A DNA stretch of 64,000 nucleotides from Chitinophaga sp. H8. Its GTDB lineage: Bacteria > Bacteroidota > Bacteroidia > Chitinophagales > Chitinophagaceae. Below the pieces are notes generated by a model. The model had not been told where the DNA came from. It was given only the letters and a program-made list of their open reading frames with translations, and did no database searches. Positions 33,580 to 43,122 of this stretch are shown here, piece by piece (the stretch's first letter is position 1; every line of letters starts with the position of its first letter). The DNA is taken from contig NZ_JBEXAC010000001.1 in the NCBI RefSeq assembly GCF_040567655.1, positions 3,410,001 through 3,474,000 on the forward strand. Reading direction: 5' to 3'. The position numbers and the translations under genes are program-made.

Positions 33580-34551
33580 TTGATATTACAGCAATACATA
33601 CAGGATATTCTTTTCAGGCAAAAAACCTGTTGCCTGCCCCAGGTAGGTACTTTTACCCTGCGTCATATTCCCGCACGGTTTGATGTGGCTGATAAGACCC
33701 TGACACCACCTGCGGAGGAAGTGCTCTTTGACGAGCAGTGGACGGATGATGGTGCCTGTCTGGAATGGATTGCTTTAAAAGAAAAACTGGTTACCGCTGT
33801 TGCACAACGTAAGCTGGACCGCTACCTCACAGCCTTCAGAGCTGCTCTCCAAACGGGACAGCCGCTGGATTTACCGGGAATAGGCCAGTTGCGTGCTGAT
33901 ATGATGGGGCATATCACGTTTAAACCAGCGGTATTGCCTACCGGTCAGGAAGTAATATTCCTCCAGCCCGTATCCCGTCCGGGGGCCAGCCATAAGGTAC
34001 AGCAAGGCACTACGGAAGTGGTAGACCAACAGGTAGTAGAGCACCTCACCCCTGTCAGCTCCGACTATTCAGATCCTACAGAAGAAGGTACCTCCGGTTT
34101 TAAATGGTGGTGGGTAGCAGTACCGGTAGCGGCGGCTGTAATAGGTTTTGCCATCTGGTTTATCAGTTCTGGTAATAATAAATCAGTAGCGGCTGCGCAA
34201 CAGGAAGTAAGCACTCCAGCGGCTCCCCCCATAGACACCATGCAACAGCAAAGCGAGTCTGTCCATACTGCTGATTCAACAGTTGGTACTGCTGCCGGCA
34301 ATACCACCCCATCTGCTGCTACAGACAGCCTGGACTATCTTGTGGTGTTTGCAGAATACGATAATCTGGAGAAAGCACAGAAACGTTATCAGCAATTAAA
34401 AGGATGGGGGCATGCCGTAGAAATGCATTCCAAAGGACCCGAACTTTACAAACTGGCAGTACCCCGCCGGTCCATAGCAGCTGATACGGCTGCTGTTATT
34501 GATGCCGTACGTACTTTATACGGCGGTCATCATGCATATCTGGAGTTTTAG
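33580..34551 (+). CDS. HU-CCDC81/SPOR-domain membrane protein
   Basis: 323 residues. The N-terminal part (1-140) looks like the Bacteroidota CCDC81-type HU domain pair (LQQYIQDILFRQKTCCLPQVGTF, then LDLPGIGQLRADMMG). One membrane helix at about 178-198 (WWVAVPVAAAVIGFAIWFI) is followed by a Ser/Thr/Ala-rich linker and a C-terminal SPOR domain (YLVVFAEYDNLEKAQKRYQQL onwards), which binds denuded peptidoglycan glycan strands. So a cytoplasmic DNA-binding-like domain is linked to a periplasmic septum-binding domain. The start codon is TTG, with an in-frame TGA nine bases upstream. Last gene of the TPR/barrel operon. Confidence 0.85.
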   Translation: MILQQYIQDILFRQKTCCLPQVGTFTLRHIPARFDVADKTLTPPAEEVLFDEQWTDDGACLEWIALKEKLVTAVAQRKLDRYLTAFRAALQTGQPLDLPGIGQLRADMMGHITFKPAVLPTGQEVIFLQPVSRPGASHKVQQGTTEVVDQQVVEHLTPVSSDYSDPTEEGTSGFKWWWVAVPVAAAVIGFAIWFISSGNNKSVAAAQQEVSTPAAPPIDTMQQQSESVHTADSTVGTAAGNTTPSAATDSLDYLVVFAEYDNLEKAQKRYQQLKGWGHAVEMHSKGPELYKLAVPRRSIAADTAAVIDAVRTLYGGHHAYLEF

Positions 34552-34570
34552 GATTTCCTTCATATTAATT

Positions 34571-35473
34571 TCACAAGGCCAGTTCTGTAGCCACTATTTC
34601 CAGCCCTTCTGCAAAGGTATGTGGCTGAAAGCCCAGTTCACTGGCTGCTTTGTCTATTGTAAGTCCTGTTTTGGCAGGCCGTTTGGCAGGTTGTGAAAAA
34701 CTGGAAGAACCTACCTTTTCAATCAGGTTTACATCCAGCTTAAAGTATTCGGCTGTTTGTATTGCCATATCATAAGGGGTGAGCTTATCCTTACCACAGA
34801 TATTAAAAAAACCATTCGCCTTTTTATCTACAATCAGCTGGCAACCTTCCGCCAGGTCCTGTACCAGCGTAGGGGTACGCCATTGGTCGTCCACCACTTT
34901 GATCTTCTTACCCTGCTCCAGATTGTTTTTCACCCAGGTAATCATATTACTGCGCTTGGGGTCAGCTGCTATCCCATATACCAGCACAGTGCGCACCACT
35001 GCCCAGGAAGCCAGCTTGCTGTTTTTTACCAGCCTTTCTGCGGCTACCTTACTGGAACCATAATAGTTAATCGGATTTACCGGATCTTCCTCTCCATAAG
35101 AACCTTCCAGTCCATCGAAAACAAAGTCGGTAGATAATAATAAAAAGAAAGCATTGCAGCTTTCCGCTGCATGTACCAGGTAACGGGTAGCGCCTACATT
35201 AGTATCCCAGCAGGCGTCTTTATTCTTTTCACACTCATCTACCTGCGCCATAGCTCCTGCATGAATTACTGCATCCGGCTTATACTTCTGGAACAACTGC
35301 TGTACACTGCCATTCTCCCGCAGATTAACCGGCTCATAAATATATCCTTCCTGCTGTGGAAGCCTGTTAGGACCACGGCCTGTGGCAATCACTTCATACC
35401 GGTCATCTTTTGACAAAAGCGTGATCAGATGTTGTCCCAATAATCCATTGCTACCTGTTATAAGTACCTTCAT
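34571..35473 (-). CDS. RmlD-like NAD(P)-dependent SDR (dTDP-4-dehydrorhamnose reductase family)
   Basis: 300 residues from ATG 35473 (MKVLITGSNGLLGQHL), the usual extended SDR start; an upstream start would add 23 unrelated residues. NAD(P)-binding GSNGLLG, the STDFVFDG segment and catalytic YYGSSK (Y-x-x-x-K) are present. The family includes dTDP-4-dehydrorhamnose reductases and similar sugar-nucleotide reductases. No rmlABC genes are adjacent, so the substrate remains open. Convergent with the SPOR gene, 19 nt apart. Confidence 0.88.
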   Translation of the reverse strand: MKVLITGSNGLLGQHLITLLSKDDRYEVIATGRGPNRLPQQEGYIYEPVNLRENGSVQQLFQKYKPDAVIHAGAMAQVDECEKNKDACWDTNVGATRYLVHAAESCNAFFLLLSTDFVFDGLEGSYGEEDPVNPINYYGSSKVAAERLVKNSKLASWAVVRTVLVYGIAADPKRSNMITWVKNNLEQGKKIKVVDDQWRTPTLVQDLAEGCQLIVDKKANGFFNICGKDKLTPYDMAIQTAEYFKLDVNLIEKVGSSSFSQPAKRPAKTGLTIDKAASELGFQPHTFAEGLEIVATELAL

Positions 35474-35659
35474 AATTGCTATTTTAAAATAGTCGTTTGT
35501 TGATAGCGGATGATCTATCCTGGATTGAAAAATGTGTAACAACCTTTTATTTAGCAGTGGGCAGTTACGCCGTCCTGGTTGCTACAAATGTGCGATTACA
35601 CAATATCTTTTAAAGATAATAAAAAATAGTCGTTGGTCAACAGTCCATCTCCACCATTC

Positions 35660-35704
35660 ACCGCAATACCACACACATTACGCTTCATGCGGTGGTATTG
35701 CGGT
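35660..35704. other. Perfect 13-bp stem-loop without T-run
   Basis: ACCGCAATACCAC (35660-35672) pairs fully with GTGGTATTGCGGT (35692-35704) around a 19-nt loop. It lies 40 nt beyond the stop of the S9 peptidase gene. Neither side has a T-run, so it is not a standard intrinsic terminator. It may be a transcript-end stabiliser, a factor-dependent stop or a small RNA element. Confidence 0.6.
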
Positions 35705-35743
35705 AAACAGTGAGCCGGCTGTGATCTCCTGTAGATCAATATA

Positions 35744-37867
35744 TTATTTCATGCCCAGGTTAAACATGGTAAATGCCCATATATCTGTGGCCTCGTCAAT
35801 TTGTTTGGAAGTAGGCTTTCCCGCACCATGTCCGGCCTGCGTTTCAATCCGGATTAGGGAGGGGTTAGGGCCCTCATTGCAAGCCTGCAACGCAGCGGCA
35901 AATTTAAAGGAGTGCGCAGGTACTACCCTGTCATCATGATCGGCCGTCGTAATTAAGGTAGCAGGATAGTGCGTGCCAGGTTTTAAATTATGTAAGGGGG
36001 AGTACTTAAGCAGATAGGGAAACTGGTCTGCATTATCACTGCTGCCATACTCTACTGCCCAGGCCCAGCCTATCGTAAATTTCTGAAAACGCAGCATATC
36101 CATTACCCCTACTGCCGGCAATGCCACCTTAAAGAGGTCCGGACGCTGGGTCATACATGCGCCTACCAGTAATCCGCCGTTGGATCCGCCCCGGATAGCT
36201 ATCTTACTTGGGTTCGTATATTTTTCTTTTACCAGGTACTCTGCTGCTCCTATAAAATCGTCAAACACATGCTGTTTCTGATCCAGCATACCTGCCTTGT
36301 GCCAGGCTTCCCCATATTCACTGCCACCACGTAAACTTACCACCACAAAAATGCCGCCCTGCTCCATAAAATACAGGTTCGATACATTAAAGCCTGGCGT
36401 AATAGGGATATTAAAGCCGCCATATCCATACAATAATACCGGATTCTTGCCATTCAGCTTGATCCCCTTTTTGTAGGAAAGGAACATGGGCACCCGGGTA
36501 CCATCTTTACTGGTAAAAAATAGTTGTTTGGTTTCGTATTGGTCTGGATTGAATTTTACTTCCGGTTTATTATATACCGTTGATTTTCCGGTAGCTACTT
36601 CATATTTAAATACGGTAGCAGGCATTACAAAAGAAGAAAAGGAATAAAACAGCACCTGGTCTTCCTTACGGGCATCAAATCCGGTGGCGGTACCTATGCC
36701 GGGTAATTTAATTTCCCGTTCCAGCTTACCATTATAATCATATTGATATACGCGGGTAGAGGCGTCCTTCAGATAACTGGGCAACAGTTTCCCTCCCGCT
36801 GTTCCTACTCCCTGCAGGGCTTCCTTTTTTTCCGGAATGATTGTTTTCCAGTTACTTTGCTCCGGATGTCCGGGGTTTATCGACACTACTTTATAGTTGG
36901 GCGCATCATGGTTGGTACGTACCAACAACTGATCACCTGCATTATCAATAACATCCGGATCATAATCAAATCCTTTTATCAGCAGTTTAAAATCTGTTTG
37001 GGAAGCATCCTGGAAATCCCGGAACCAGATTTCATTGCCGGAAGTACCTTCAGAAACAGACAGGATCAGAAAACGGCCATCTTCGGTTACCTGGGCGCCG
37101 ACACTGCGCAAAGGATGTTCTTTATCCACAAATATCAGCTCATCCTGTGCCTGAGGGGTACCCATCTTATGGAAGTATACCTTATGGAACTCATTCTTTT
37201 TCGACAGCTTACTGCTTTCATCAGGCTGATCGTAACGGCTGTAGTAAAAACCATCTCCGCGCCAGGAAAGCCCGCTGAATTTGATCCAGTCCAACTTATC
37301 TTCCAGCAACTTACCGGTAGCTACGTCCATTACAAATGCCTGTTGCCAGTCGGACCCTGCCTGCGCCAGCAGATAAGCTACATACTTCCCGTCTTTGGAA
37401 AAGCTGATAGTCCCTAAAGCTGCTGTGCCGTTGGCAGATAATTTATTGGGGTCAATAAAAACTTCCGGCTGGGCATCCAGGGCAGCCATACGGTAAAGTA
37501 CGGCCTGATTCTGTAAACCATCATTTTTATAGAAATAATAATAGTTGCCTCTTTTAAATGGGGTACCTACTTTTACGTAGTTCCACAATTCTTCCAGACG
37601 TTTTTTAATATCCTTCCGGAAAGGAATACCGGACAGATAGTCTTCTGTTACTTTATTCTGTGCTATTACCCATGCTTTGGTAGCATCGCTGTTGTCATCT
37701 TCCAGCCAGCGGTAGGGGTCTGCAATGTCAGTACCATGATAATGGTCTACCGTATCTACCTTCCAGGTATTAGGGTAAGTGATCACCGGTTGTTGCTGTG
37801 CAACTAAGTTGCCCGTCATAAAAGTCATACTCATAATTAATAATCCCTTATTAGTCTTTTTCAGCAT
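35744..37867 (-). CDS. Secreted prolyl oligopeptidase (S9A)
   Basis: 707 residues with a signal peptide (KKTNKGLLIMSMTFMTGNLVAQ). The seven-bladed propeller domain starts after DPYRWLED, the standard N-terminal motif of prolyl oligopeptidases. The C-terminal hydrolase domain shows catalytic Ser in RGGSNGGLLVG, Asp in TADHDDRVVP and His in AGHGAGKPTSK. Length matches family S9A (about 700). It should cleave proline-containing peptides in the periplasm. Monocistronic on the minus strand, with a strong stem-loop downstream. Confidence 0.95.
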   Translation of the reverse strand: MLKKTNKGLLIMSMTFMTGNLVAQQQPVITYPNTWKVDTVDHYHGTDIADPYRWLEDDNSDATKAWVIAQNKVTEDYLSGIPFRKDIKKRLEELWNYVKVGTPFKRGNYYYFYKNDGLQNQAVLYRMAALDAQPEVFIDPNKLSANGTAALGTISFSKDGKYVAYLLAQAGSDWQQAFVMDVATGKLLEDKLDWIKFSGLSWRGDGFYYSRYDQPDESSKLSKKNEFHKVYFHKMGTPQAQDELIFVDKEHPLRSVGAQVTEDGRFLILSVSEGTSGNEIWFRDFQDASQTDFKLLIKGFDYDPDVIDNAGDQLLVRTNHDAPNYKVVSINPGHPEQSNWKTIIPEKKEALQGVGTAGGKLLPSYLKDASTRVYQYDYNGKLEREIKLPGIGTATGFDARKEDQVLFYSFSSFVMPATVFKYEVATGKSTVYNKPEVKFNPDQYETKQLFFTSKDGTRVPMFLSYKKGIKLNGKNPVLLYGYGGFNIPITPGFNVSNLYFMEQGGIFVVVSLRGGSEYGEAWHKAGMLDQKQHVFDDFIGAAEYLVKEKYTNPSKIAIRGGSNGGLLVGACMTQRPDLFKVALPAVGVMDMLRFQKFTIGWAWAVEYGSSDNADQFPYLLKYSPLHNLKPGTHYPATLITTADHDDRVVPAHSFKFAAALQACNEGPNPSLIRIETQAGHGAGKPTSKQIDEATDIWAFTMFNLGMK

Positions 37868-37964
37868 ACCTATATATTTTAAAAAAAATTTGATATTTAT
37901 TTGACTAAAATGAAAAATTTAGGTTATTTCATCAGATAACTGCAATAAAGCAATTGCAAAATGT

Positions 37965-37972
37965 TATTTTTG
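37965..37972 (+). promoter_or_regulatory. Candidate -7 box before pfkA
   Basis: TATTTTTG matches TAnnTTTG exactly, 33 nt before the pfkA start. A matching -33 TTTG at the right distance is not evident, so confidence is limited. Confidence 0.35.
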
Positions 37973-38004
37973 TGCGCCTTTAAGGTATTTTTTGAGCAAT
38001 TTAT

Positions 38005-38985
38005 ATGAAAAAAGTGAACAACATTGCAGTACTTACATCAGGGGGAGATGCCCCAGGCATGAATGCAGCCGTTCGTGCCGTTGTAAGAACGGGAATTTAT
38101 CATCAGCTGAATGTGTATGGCATCATGTATGGCTATAGGGGAATGTTGAAAAACGAAATATTTCCAATGGAGTCAAAATCGGTGGCCAACATCATACAGC
38201 GTGGCGGCACCATTTTGAAAACGGCCCGGTGCAAGGAGTTCCATGAATATGAAGGGCGAAAAAAAGCCTATGAAAACCTGAAAAAACACAACATTGACGG
38301 ATTGGTAGTGATTGGTGGAGATGGATCTTTCAATGGTGCGCAAAAGTTCAGCCAGGAGTTTGACATTCCTTGTATAGGCTTGCCGGGAACTATTGACAAG
38401 GACATCGCAGGCACAGATTTTACCATTGGGTTTGATACAGCCGTAAATACAGCTATATCTGCTATTGATAAAATCCGGGATACTGCCGATGCCCACGACC
38501 GCTTGTTTGTGATTGAAGTAATGGGCCGTGATGCAGGCTATATCGCCTTGCACAGCGGTATCTCTACCGGTGCAGAACACATCCTGATCCCCGAACGCCA
38601 TTCTGATGTGGCTACTATCATTGAAGACCTCCAGGCCAACGAACGCCGGAGGAAACTGGTAAATCTGATTGTAGTGGCAGAAGGTGACAAAAACGGGGGC
38701 GCCAACGAAGTGGCCAAAATAGTGCAGGAAAAACTGCCGCAGATCGATACCAGGGTATGTATCCTGGGGCATATCCAACGCGGAGGTTCTCCTACCTGTA
38801 TGGACCGTATCCTGGCCAGCCGGATGGGTTATGCTGCTGTAGATGCATTACTGGACGGGACACATAATGTAATGATTGGTATTGTCAATGATAAGATCCA
38901 ATATACACCTCTGGATAAGGCCGTAAAGGCCAAACAGGAAATTGATCCTGAATGGTTTAAGATTGTCAAAATACTTGCGAGTTAA
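38005..38985 (+). CDS. pfkA: ATP-dependent 6-phosphofructokinase
   Basis: 326 residues. The enzyme phosphorylates fructose 6-phosphate to the 1,6-bisphosphate in glycolysis. TSGGDAPGMNAAVRA binds ATP; GGDGSFNGA and PGTIDKDIAGTDFTIGFDTA carry the catalytic Asp and substrate site; VEVMGRDAGYIA-type and HIQRGGSPTCMDR segments follow. The PGTIDKDI motif and Gly-Gly-Asp-Gly pattern favour the ATP-dependent type. It is followed by pyk after 10 nt, so two control points of glycolysis share an operon. Confidence 0.96.
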   Translation: MKKVNNIAVLTSGGDAPGMNAAVRAVVRTGIYHQLNVYGIMYGYRGMLKNEIFPMESKSVANIIQRGGTILKTARCKEFHEYEGRKKAYENLKKHNIDGLVVIGGDGSFNGAQKFSQEFDIPCIGLPGTIDKDIAGTDFTIGFDTAVNTAISAIDKIRDTADAHDRLFVIEVMGRDAGYIALHSGISTGAEHILIPERHSDVATIIEDLQANERRRKLVNLIVVAEGDKNGGANEVAKIVQEKLPQIDTRVCILGHIQRGGSPTCMDRILASRMGYAAVDALLDGTHNVMIGIVNDKIQYTPLDKAVKAKQEIDPEWFKIVKILAS

Positions 38986-38995
38986 AAAAATAGTT

Positions 38996-40483
38996 ATGAG
39001 TACAAAGGATCTGTCCAAATATTACCACAAAGAAATGGACCACGCTGCTGGTCGCCAACATTCTGCACACAAAACAAAAATCGTAGCTACTGTAGGCCCT
39101 GCCTGCGATACCTATGAAAAATTATTGGAACTGGTGCAGGCTGGTGTGAATGTTTTTCGCCTCAACTTTTCTCATGGCTCCCATGAAGATAAATTGAGGA
39201 TCATCGAATACATTCGTCAGATCAATAAAACACAACCTTTCAATATTGCCATCCTGGCCGATTTACAAGGTCCTAAGCTAAGGGTAGGCGAAATAGAAAA
39301 TAATGCATTGCCTTTAACCATTGGCCAGATGCTCACTTTTTCCAACGAAAAGGTGGTAGGTAATGCCCAGAAAATCTACGTTTCTTATCCTGATCTTTAC
39401 CGGGATATCAAACCAGGCCACAGAATTTTGTTAGATGATGGTAAAATTGAAACCATTGTAAGAGAAACTACGCCTGATGGTCTAATTAAAGCCGAAGTAA
39501 TGCTGGGCGGCATCCTGTCCTCCAAAAAAGGCTTTAACCTCCCCGATACCAAAATATCCATGCCGGCACTGACCGAAAAAGATATCGTAGACCTGGAATT
39601 TATCATTGAACAACAGTGCGACTGGGTAGCGCTTTCTTTTGTAAGAAGCGTAAAAGACCTGATGGACCTGCGTAAGCGCCTGGAAGATCGGCAATCCAAG
39701 ATCAAGATCATCTCTAAAATAGAAAAGCCTGAAGCGATCCAGAACCTCAAAGAGATCATCTGGGAAAGTGATGGCGTCATGATTGCCCGTGGTGACCTGG
39801 GTGTGGAACTGCCTGTAGAGCAGATCCCGATGATCCAGAAAGATATCATCCGCAAATGTATCCACCGTGCTAAACCCGTTATCGTGGCTACCCAGATGAT
39901 GGAAAGTATGATGGACCGCAGCAGACCCAACCGTAGCGAAATTACCGACGTGGCCAATGCCGTACTGGAAGGTGCCGACGCTGTAATGCTGAGCGGGGAA
40001 ACTGCTACTGGTATGCACCCGGTACTGGTGATCGAAACCATGAAAAAGATCATCGACGAAGTAGAAAAAGAAGATATCATTTACAACCGTAACCTTATTC
40101 CACACCGCCACTCTCCTACTTTCCTGAGCGACGCCCTGTGTTATAACGCTTGTAAAATAGCAGAAGACCTGGATTCTGATGCCCTGATAGGTATGACGCA
40201 AAGTGGTTACACCGGCTTTATGCTGAGCAGCTACCGCCCGCGCTCTCCTCTTTATATCTTCACCAAAGAAAGAACACTGGTTAACCAACTGAGCCTGAGC
40301 TGGGGGGTACGTGCGTTCTACTATGCGGAAGAAGAAAGCCTGGATGATATCATCTTTGATCAGATCCACATCCTGAAAGAAAGAGGCTTCCTGAAAACAG
40401 ATGACGTGGCCGTAAATACCGGTAGCACGCCTGTTAAAGAACACCTGCCTACTAACATTCTGAAAATTACCAGGGTGGTATAA
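38996..40483 (+). CDS. pyk: Pyruvate kinase
   Basis: 495 residues from ATG 38996 (MSTKDLSKYYHKE). Pyruvate kinase makes ATP and pyruvate from phosphoenolpyruvate. KTKIVATVGPACDTYE starts the barrel; FRLNFSHGSHEDK, the metal/K+ region MIARGDLGVELP, and KPVIVATQMMESMM are the usual signatures; the C-terminal domain (about 360-495) is present. The 25-residue N-terminal extension before the barrel is slightly long. Overlaps no neighbour; the gap to pfkA is 10 nt, and a strong terminator follows. Confidence 0.96.
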   Translation: MSTKDLSKYYHKEMDHAAGRQHSAHKTKIVATVGPACDTYEKLLELVQAGVNVFRLNFSHGSHEDKLRIIEYIRQINKTQPFNIAILADLQGPKLRVGEIENNALPLTIGQMLTFSNEKVVGNAQKIYVSYPDLYRDIKPGHRILLDDGKIETIVRETTPDGLIKAEVMLGGILSSKKGFNLPDTKISMPALTEKDIVDLEFIIEQQCDWVALSFVRSVKDLMDLRKRLEDRQSKIKIISKIEKPEAIQNLKEIIWESDGVMIARGDLGVELPVEQIPMIQKDIIRKCIHRAKPVIVATQMMESMMDRSRPNRSEITDVANAVLEGADAVMLSGETATGMHPVLVIETMKKIIDEVEKEDIIYNRNLIPHRHSPTFLSDALCYNACKIAEDLDSDALIGMTQSGYTGFMLSSYRPRSPLYIFTKERTLVNQLSLSWGVRAFYYAEEESLDDIIFDQIHILKERGFLKTDDVAVNTGSTPVKEHLPTNILKITRVV

Positions 40484-40508
40484 TCCCTCCCCGGAAAATA
40501 ATACAGCA

Positions 40509-40541
40509 AGAGAAACAGATGAAAGTCTGTTTCTCTTTTTT
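40509..40541 (+). terminator. Intrinsic terminator of the pfkA-pyk operon
   Basis: Perfect 11-bp stem AGAGAAACAGA (40509-40519) with TCTGTTTCTCT (40526-40536), then TTTTTG. Confidence 0.9.
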
Positions 40542-40774
40542 GTTCATATCGCCCCCACTTCTCTCCTCCTGCCTTATCTCTTTCCGGTAGTCAGAATAAT
40601 ATTAACCTCCCCCGGATTGATCCGGATATTAACACATCGTTAACCACGGCGCTGACTGTGATTAACAGACAGTTAACGCCAGGACATAAAATAAATTCTA
40701 ACCTTGTAACAAAAATAATATGTCATATTCTATCTATGTAAGGATATGATTATTTACCAACCAAAACAGATCTT

Positions 40775-41809
40775 ATGCTTTTTGCATCTTATGCCGGAGA
40801 GGAGATAGACAATGACCTGCTTATACAAATGGGGTACATCCCGGAAACGTTTACAGGGAGCATTATGCGGGATGCCCTGAAATTCTTTTATGAAAATGAA
40901 TCCAGAAAAGTATTCTCCCAGATGATTGCCTTACGGCGTTTCAAAATATGGGATCATCACATCACTGTACTGAACAACAACCCTATCTATCCTACTACCA
41001 ATGAGGCTGGATACAAGTTGCATTTTATGCTGTCGGATATTAGCGTCAAAGCTGCGGTGGAAAATAACCATCCGGCCATAACCGGTGATAAAACCAACGT
41101 AGAACTTGAATCCGGACAGATAACAATAGTACATGTTCCCAAAGGGAAACACCTGGCGCCAATCCCCTTAGGAACACATAATTTTTTTCATATAGACCTG
41201 GCCCCTTCTATCTGGCCCTTATTGAAAAAAAACAAGCAGGCTGCAGCACTCCTTACAGCGATAAAAAAAGCAAAAACACACGGGCAGGCGCAGATCAATA
41301 CGGCTCCCGTTGCCATTAATGTGTATTGTATGGGCCTGATAGAGCAGATCCGGCAACATGCCTATAGCGGACAAATAGCCGACATATACCTGCAGAAAAA
41401 ATGCTGGCAGTTGCTGAGTTACTTTGCAACATCATTTGCCCAACAAGGTAAAAAGGCACGCCGTCCTTTAACGCCCAAAGATGTAAACACGCTGGACAAC
41501 GTAAAAGCAATGATGAAACTACAGCTCCATGAACATTTTAATGCAGACATATTGGGCAGAAATTTTAACATAGCTCCTGGGATACTGGCCCGTAATTTTC
41601 AGCAGCTGTTTCATAGCTCCATTTATGACTTCTCCCGGAATTATAAAATGGAACAGGCTTTTAAACAACTGGTAAAAAGGACACTTTCTCCGGGCAAACT
41701 GGCACAACTACTAGGTTTCAAAAATACGGCTACTTTTACCCGTGCCTTCCATGCCTATTGGGGATACAAACCAGCCTATATCAGACAAATGAAAAATAAT
41801 ACACTATAA
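40775..41809 (+). CDS. AraC-family transcriptional regulator
   Basis: 344 residues. The N-terminal 230 residues form a sensor-like region without recognised motif (VELESGQITIVHVPKGKHLAPIPLGTHNFFHI looks cupin-like). The C-terminal region is an AraC-type pair of HTHs: LQLHEHFNADILGRNFNIAPGILARNFQQLFH is the first, and LAQLLGFKNTATFTRAFHAYWGYKPAYIRQ the second, a textbook match. Upstream DNA has palindromic CCGGATTGATCCGG (40613-40626) and GTTAAC repeats that might be binding sites. Convergent with the MFS gene, which could be a target. Confidence 0.88.
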   Translation: MLFASYAGEEIDNDLLIQMGYIPETFTGSIMRDALKFFYENESRKVFSQMIALRRFKIWDHHITVLNNNPIYPTTNEAGYKLHFMLSDISVKAAVENNHPAITGDKTNVELESGQITIVHVPKGKHLAPIPLGTHNFFHIDLAPSIWPLLKKNKQAAALLTAIKKAKTHGQAQINTAPVAINVYCMGLIEQIRQHAYSGQIADIYLQKKCWQLLSYFATSFAQQGKKARRPLTPKDVNTLDNVKAMMKLQLHEHFNADILGRNFNIAPGILARNFQQLFHSSIYDFSRNYKMEQAFKQLVKRTLSPGKLAQLLGFKNTATFTRAFHAYWGYKPAYIRQMKNNTL

Positions 41810-41813
41810 AACA

Positions 41814-41859
41814 TTACCGGCCGTACCCGGATAGCTTTGCTACCTGGCACGGCCAGTAA
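41814..41859. terminator. Stem-loop between convergent AraC and MFS genes
   Basis: TTACCGGCCGTACC (41814-41827) pairs with GGCACGGCCAGTAA (41846-41859) with two mismatches. It lies 4 nt after one stop and 17 nt from the other. T-runs are short on both sides; likely a shared bidirectional stop. Confidence 0.5.
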
Positions 41860-41876
41860 TAAATAGTTTATAGAAC

Positions 41877-43061
41877 TTATCCTGCTACAATCGTCTCCTT
41901 CTTCTTATAAGTAGCTAAATAAATGATCAGTGCCAATGTAATGAGTAATACTCCTGCTGCGCAAACACCATTCCATTTCCCTACCTGCCATACCCACAAT
42001 CCAATCCCTGAACCCAGAGAAGTACCCACAAAACTAATGGTCATAAATACGGTATTCAAGCGGTTACGCGCCTCAGGTACCAATGCATAAATTCTGGTTT
42101 GATTAGATACATGTATCCCTTGCAATCCCAGATCTATTGCCACAATACCAATGATGATCCCTACAATGTTTGTTTGGAAAAAATAAAAAAGAAAGTATCC
42201 GGCAAACAGGAAGATGATACCATAGCCAATAGCTATGCGGGGATTTTTCTTATCTGCTATCCGCCCTATCAACGGAGCACCCAACGCACCTGCTGCTGCT
42301 GCCAGCCCCATCAGCCCTATTACATCACTCCCATAATTAAACGGTGGTGCTGATAATAAAAACACGACGGTAGTCCAGAACATGCCAAACATGGCAAAGC
42401 TACAGGCATTAATAGCTGCTGCTTCCCGCAATACCGGCTGCTCCCTGGTGATCGTAATCAATGACTTCATCAACGCGCCATAAGTACCGGAAAAGTTAGG
42501 CGCACTTTTAGGAAATGATACCATCATAATCAGCAATAATATCAATCCAATACCTCCGGCTATCCAGAACATAGCCCGCCAGCCCCAGTAATGCCCTACT
42601 ACGCCGCTGATGGTCCTCGACAACAGAATCCCCACCAGCAATCCGCTCATAATAGTACCGATTACCTTGCCCCTGCTGCCCGGATCAGAAAGATTGGCTG
42701 CCAATGGCAGGATCAGCTGTGGTACCACAGACGTAAATCCTATCAGCAGTCCGGTAATCTTCAGCATAAATATATTCATGGATAAAGCGGAAGCTACCAA
42801 TGCCAGCACGGCCAAAGCCGTCATGATAATGATCTGCCGCTTCCGTTCCAGCTTATCTCCCAGTGGCACACAAAATAAAAGTCCCAATGCATACCCCAGC
42901 TGTGTAAAAAAGGTTACCTGCCCGGCATTACTCTCCGACACTTTAAATTCTTCACTCATTAATACCAGCAATGGTTGGCTGTAATATATATTCGCTACTA
43001 TCAGGCCCGTACAAAGGGCCATGATCATAATATTCCACCTGCTCAAAGCCATAAAATGCAT
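41877..43061 (-). CDS. MFS transporter
   Basis: 394 residues, twelve hydrophobic segments. The N-terminal half carries GYALGLLFCVPLGDKLERKRQI, the canonical MFS loop 2-3 motif. A duplicate motif, GAPLIGRIADKKNPRIAIG, is in the second half. The profile resembles AraJ/YdhP-type exporters of small molecules. Substrate unknown. Its upstream region holds copy B of the dispersed repeat and, across it, the aldehyde dehydrogenase gene. Confidence 0.9.
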   Translation of the reverse strand: MHFMALSRWNIMIMALCTGLIVANIYYSQPLLVLMSEEFKVSESNAGQVTFFTQLGYALGLLFCVPLGDKLERKRQIIIMTALAVLALVASALSMNIFMLKITGLLIGFTSVVPQLILPLAANLSDPGSRGKVIGTIMSGLLVGILLSRTISGVVGHYWGWRAMFWIAGGIGLILLLIMMVSFPKSAPNFSGTYGALMKSLITITREQPVLREAAAINACSFAMFGMFWTTVVFLLSAPPFNYGSDVIGLMGLAAAAGALGAPLIGRIADKKNPRIAIGYGIIFLFAGYFLFYFFQTNIVGIIIGIVAIDLGLQGIHVSNQTRIYALVPEARNRLNTVFMTISFVGTSLGSGIGLWVWQVGKWNGVCAAGVLLITLALIIYLATYKKKETIVAG

Positions 43062-43122
43062 CTCTTTATTTGCTGGGCAAAGTTAGCAAAACGGCTGGTA
43101 TTGAGAGAAGCGTTATTTTTGA

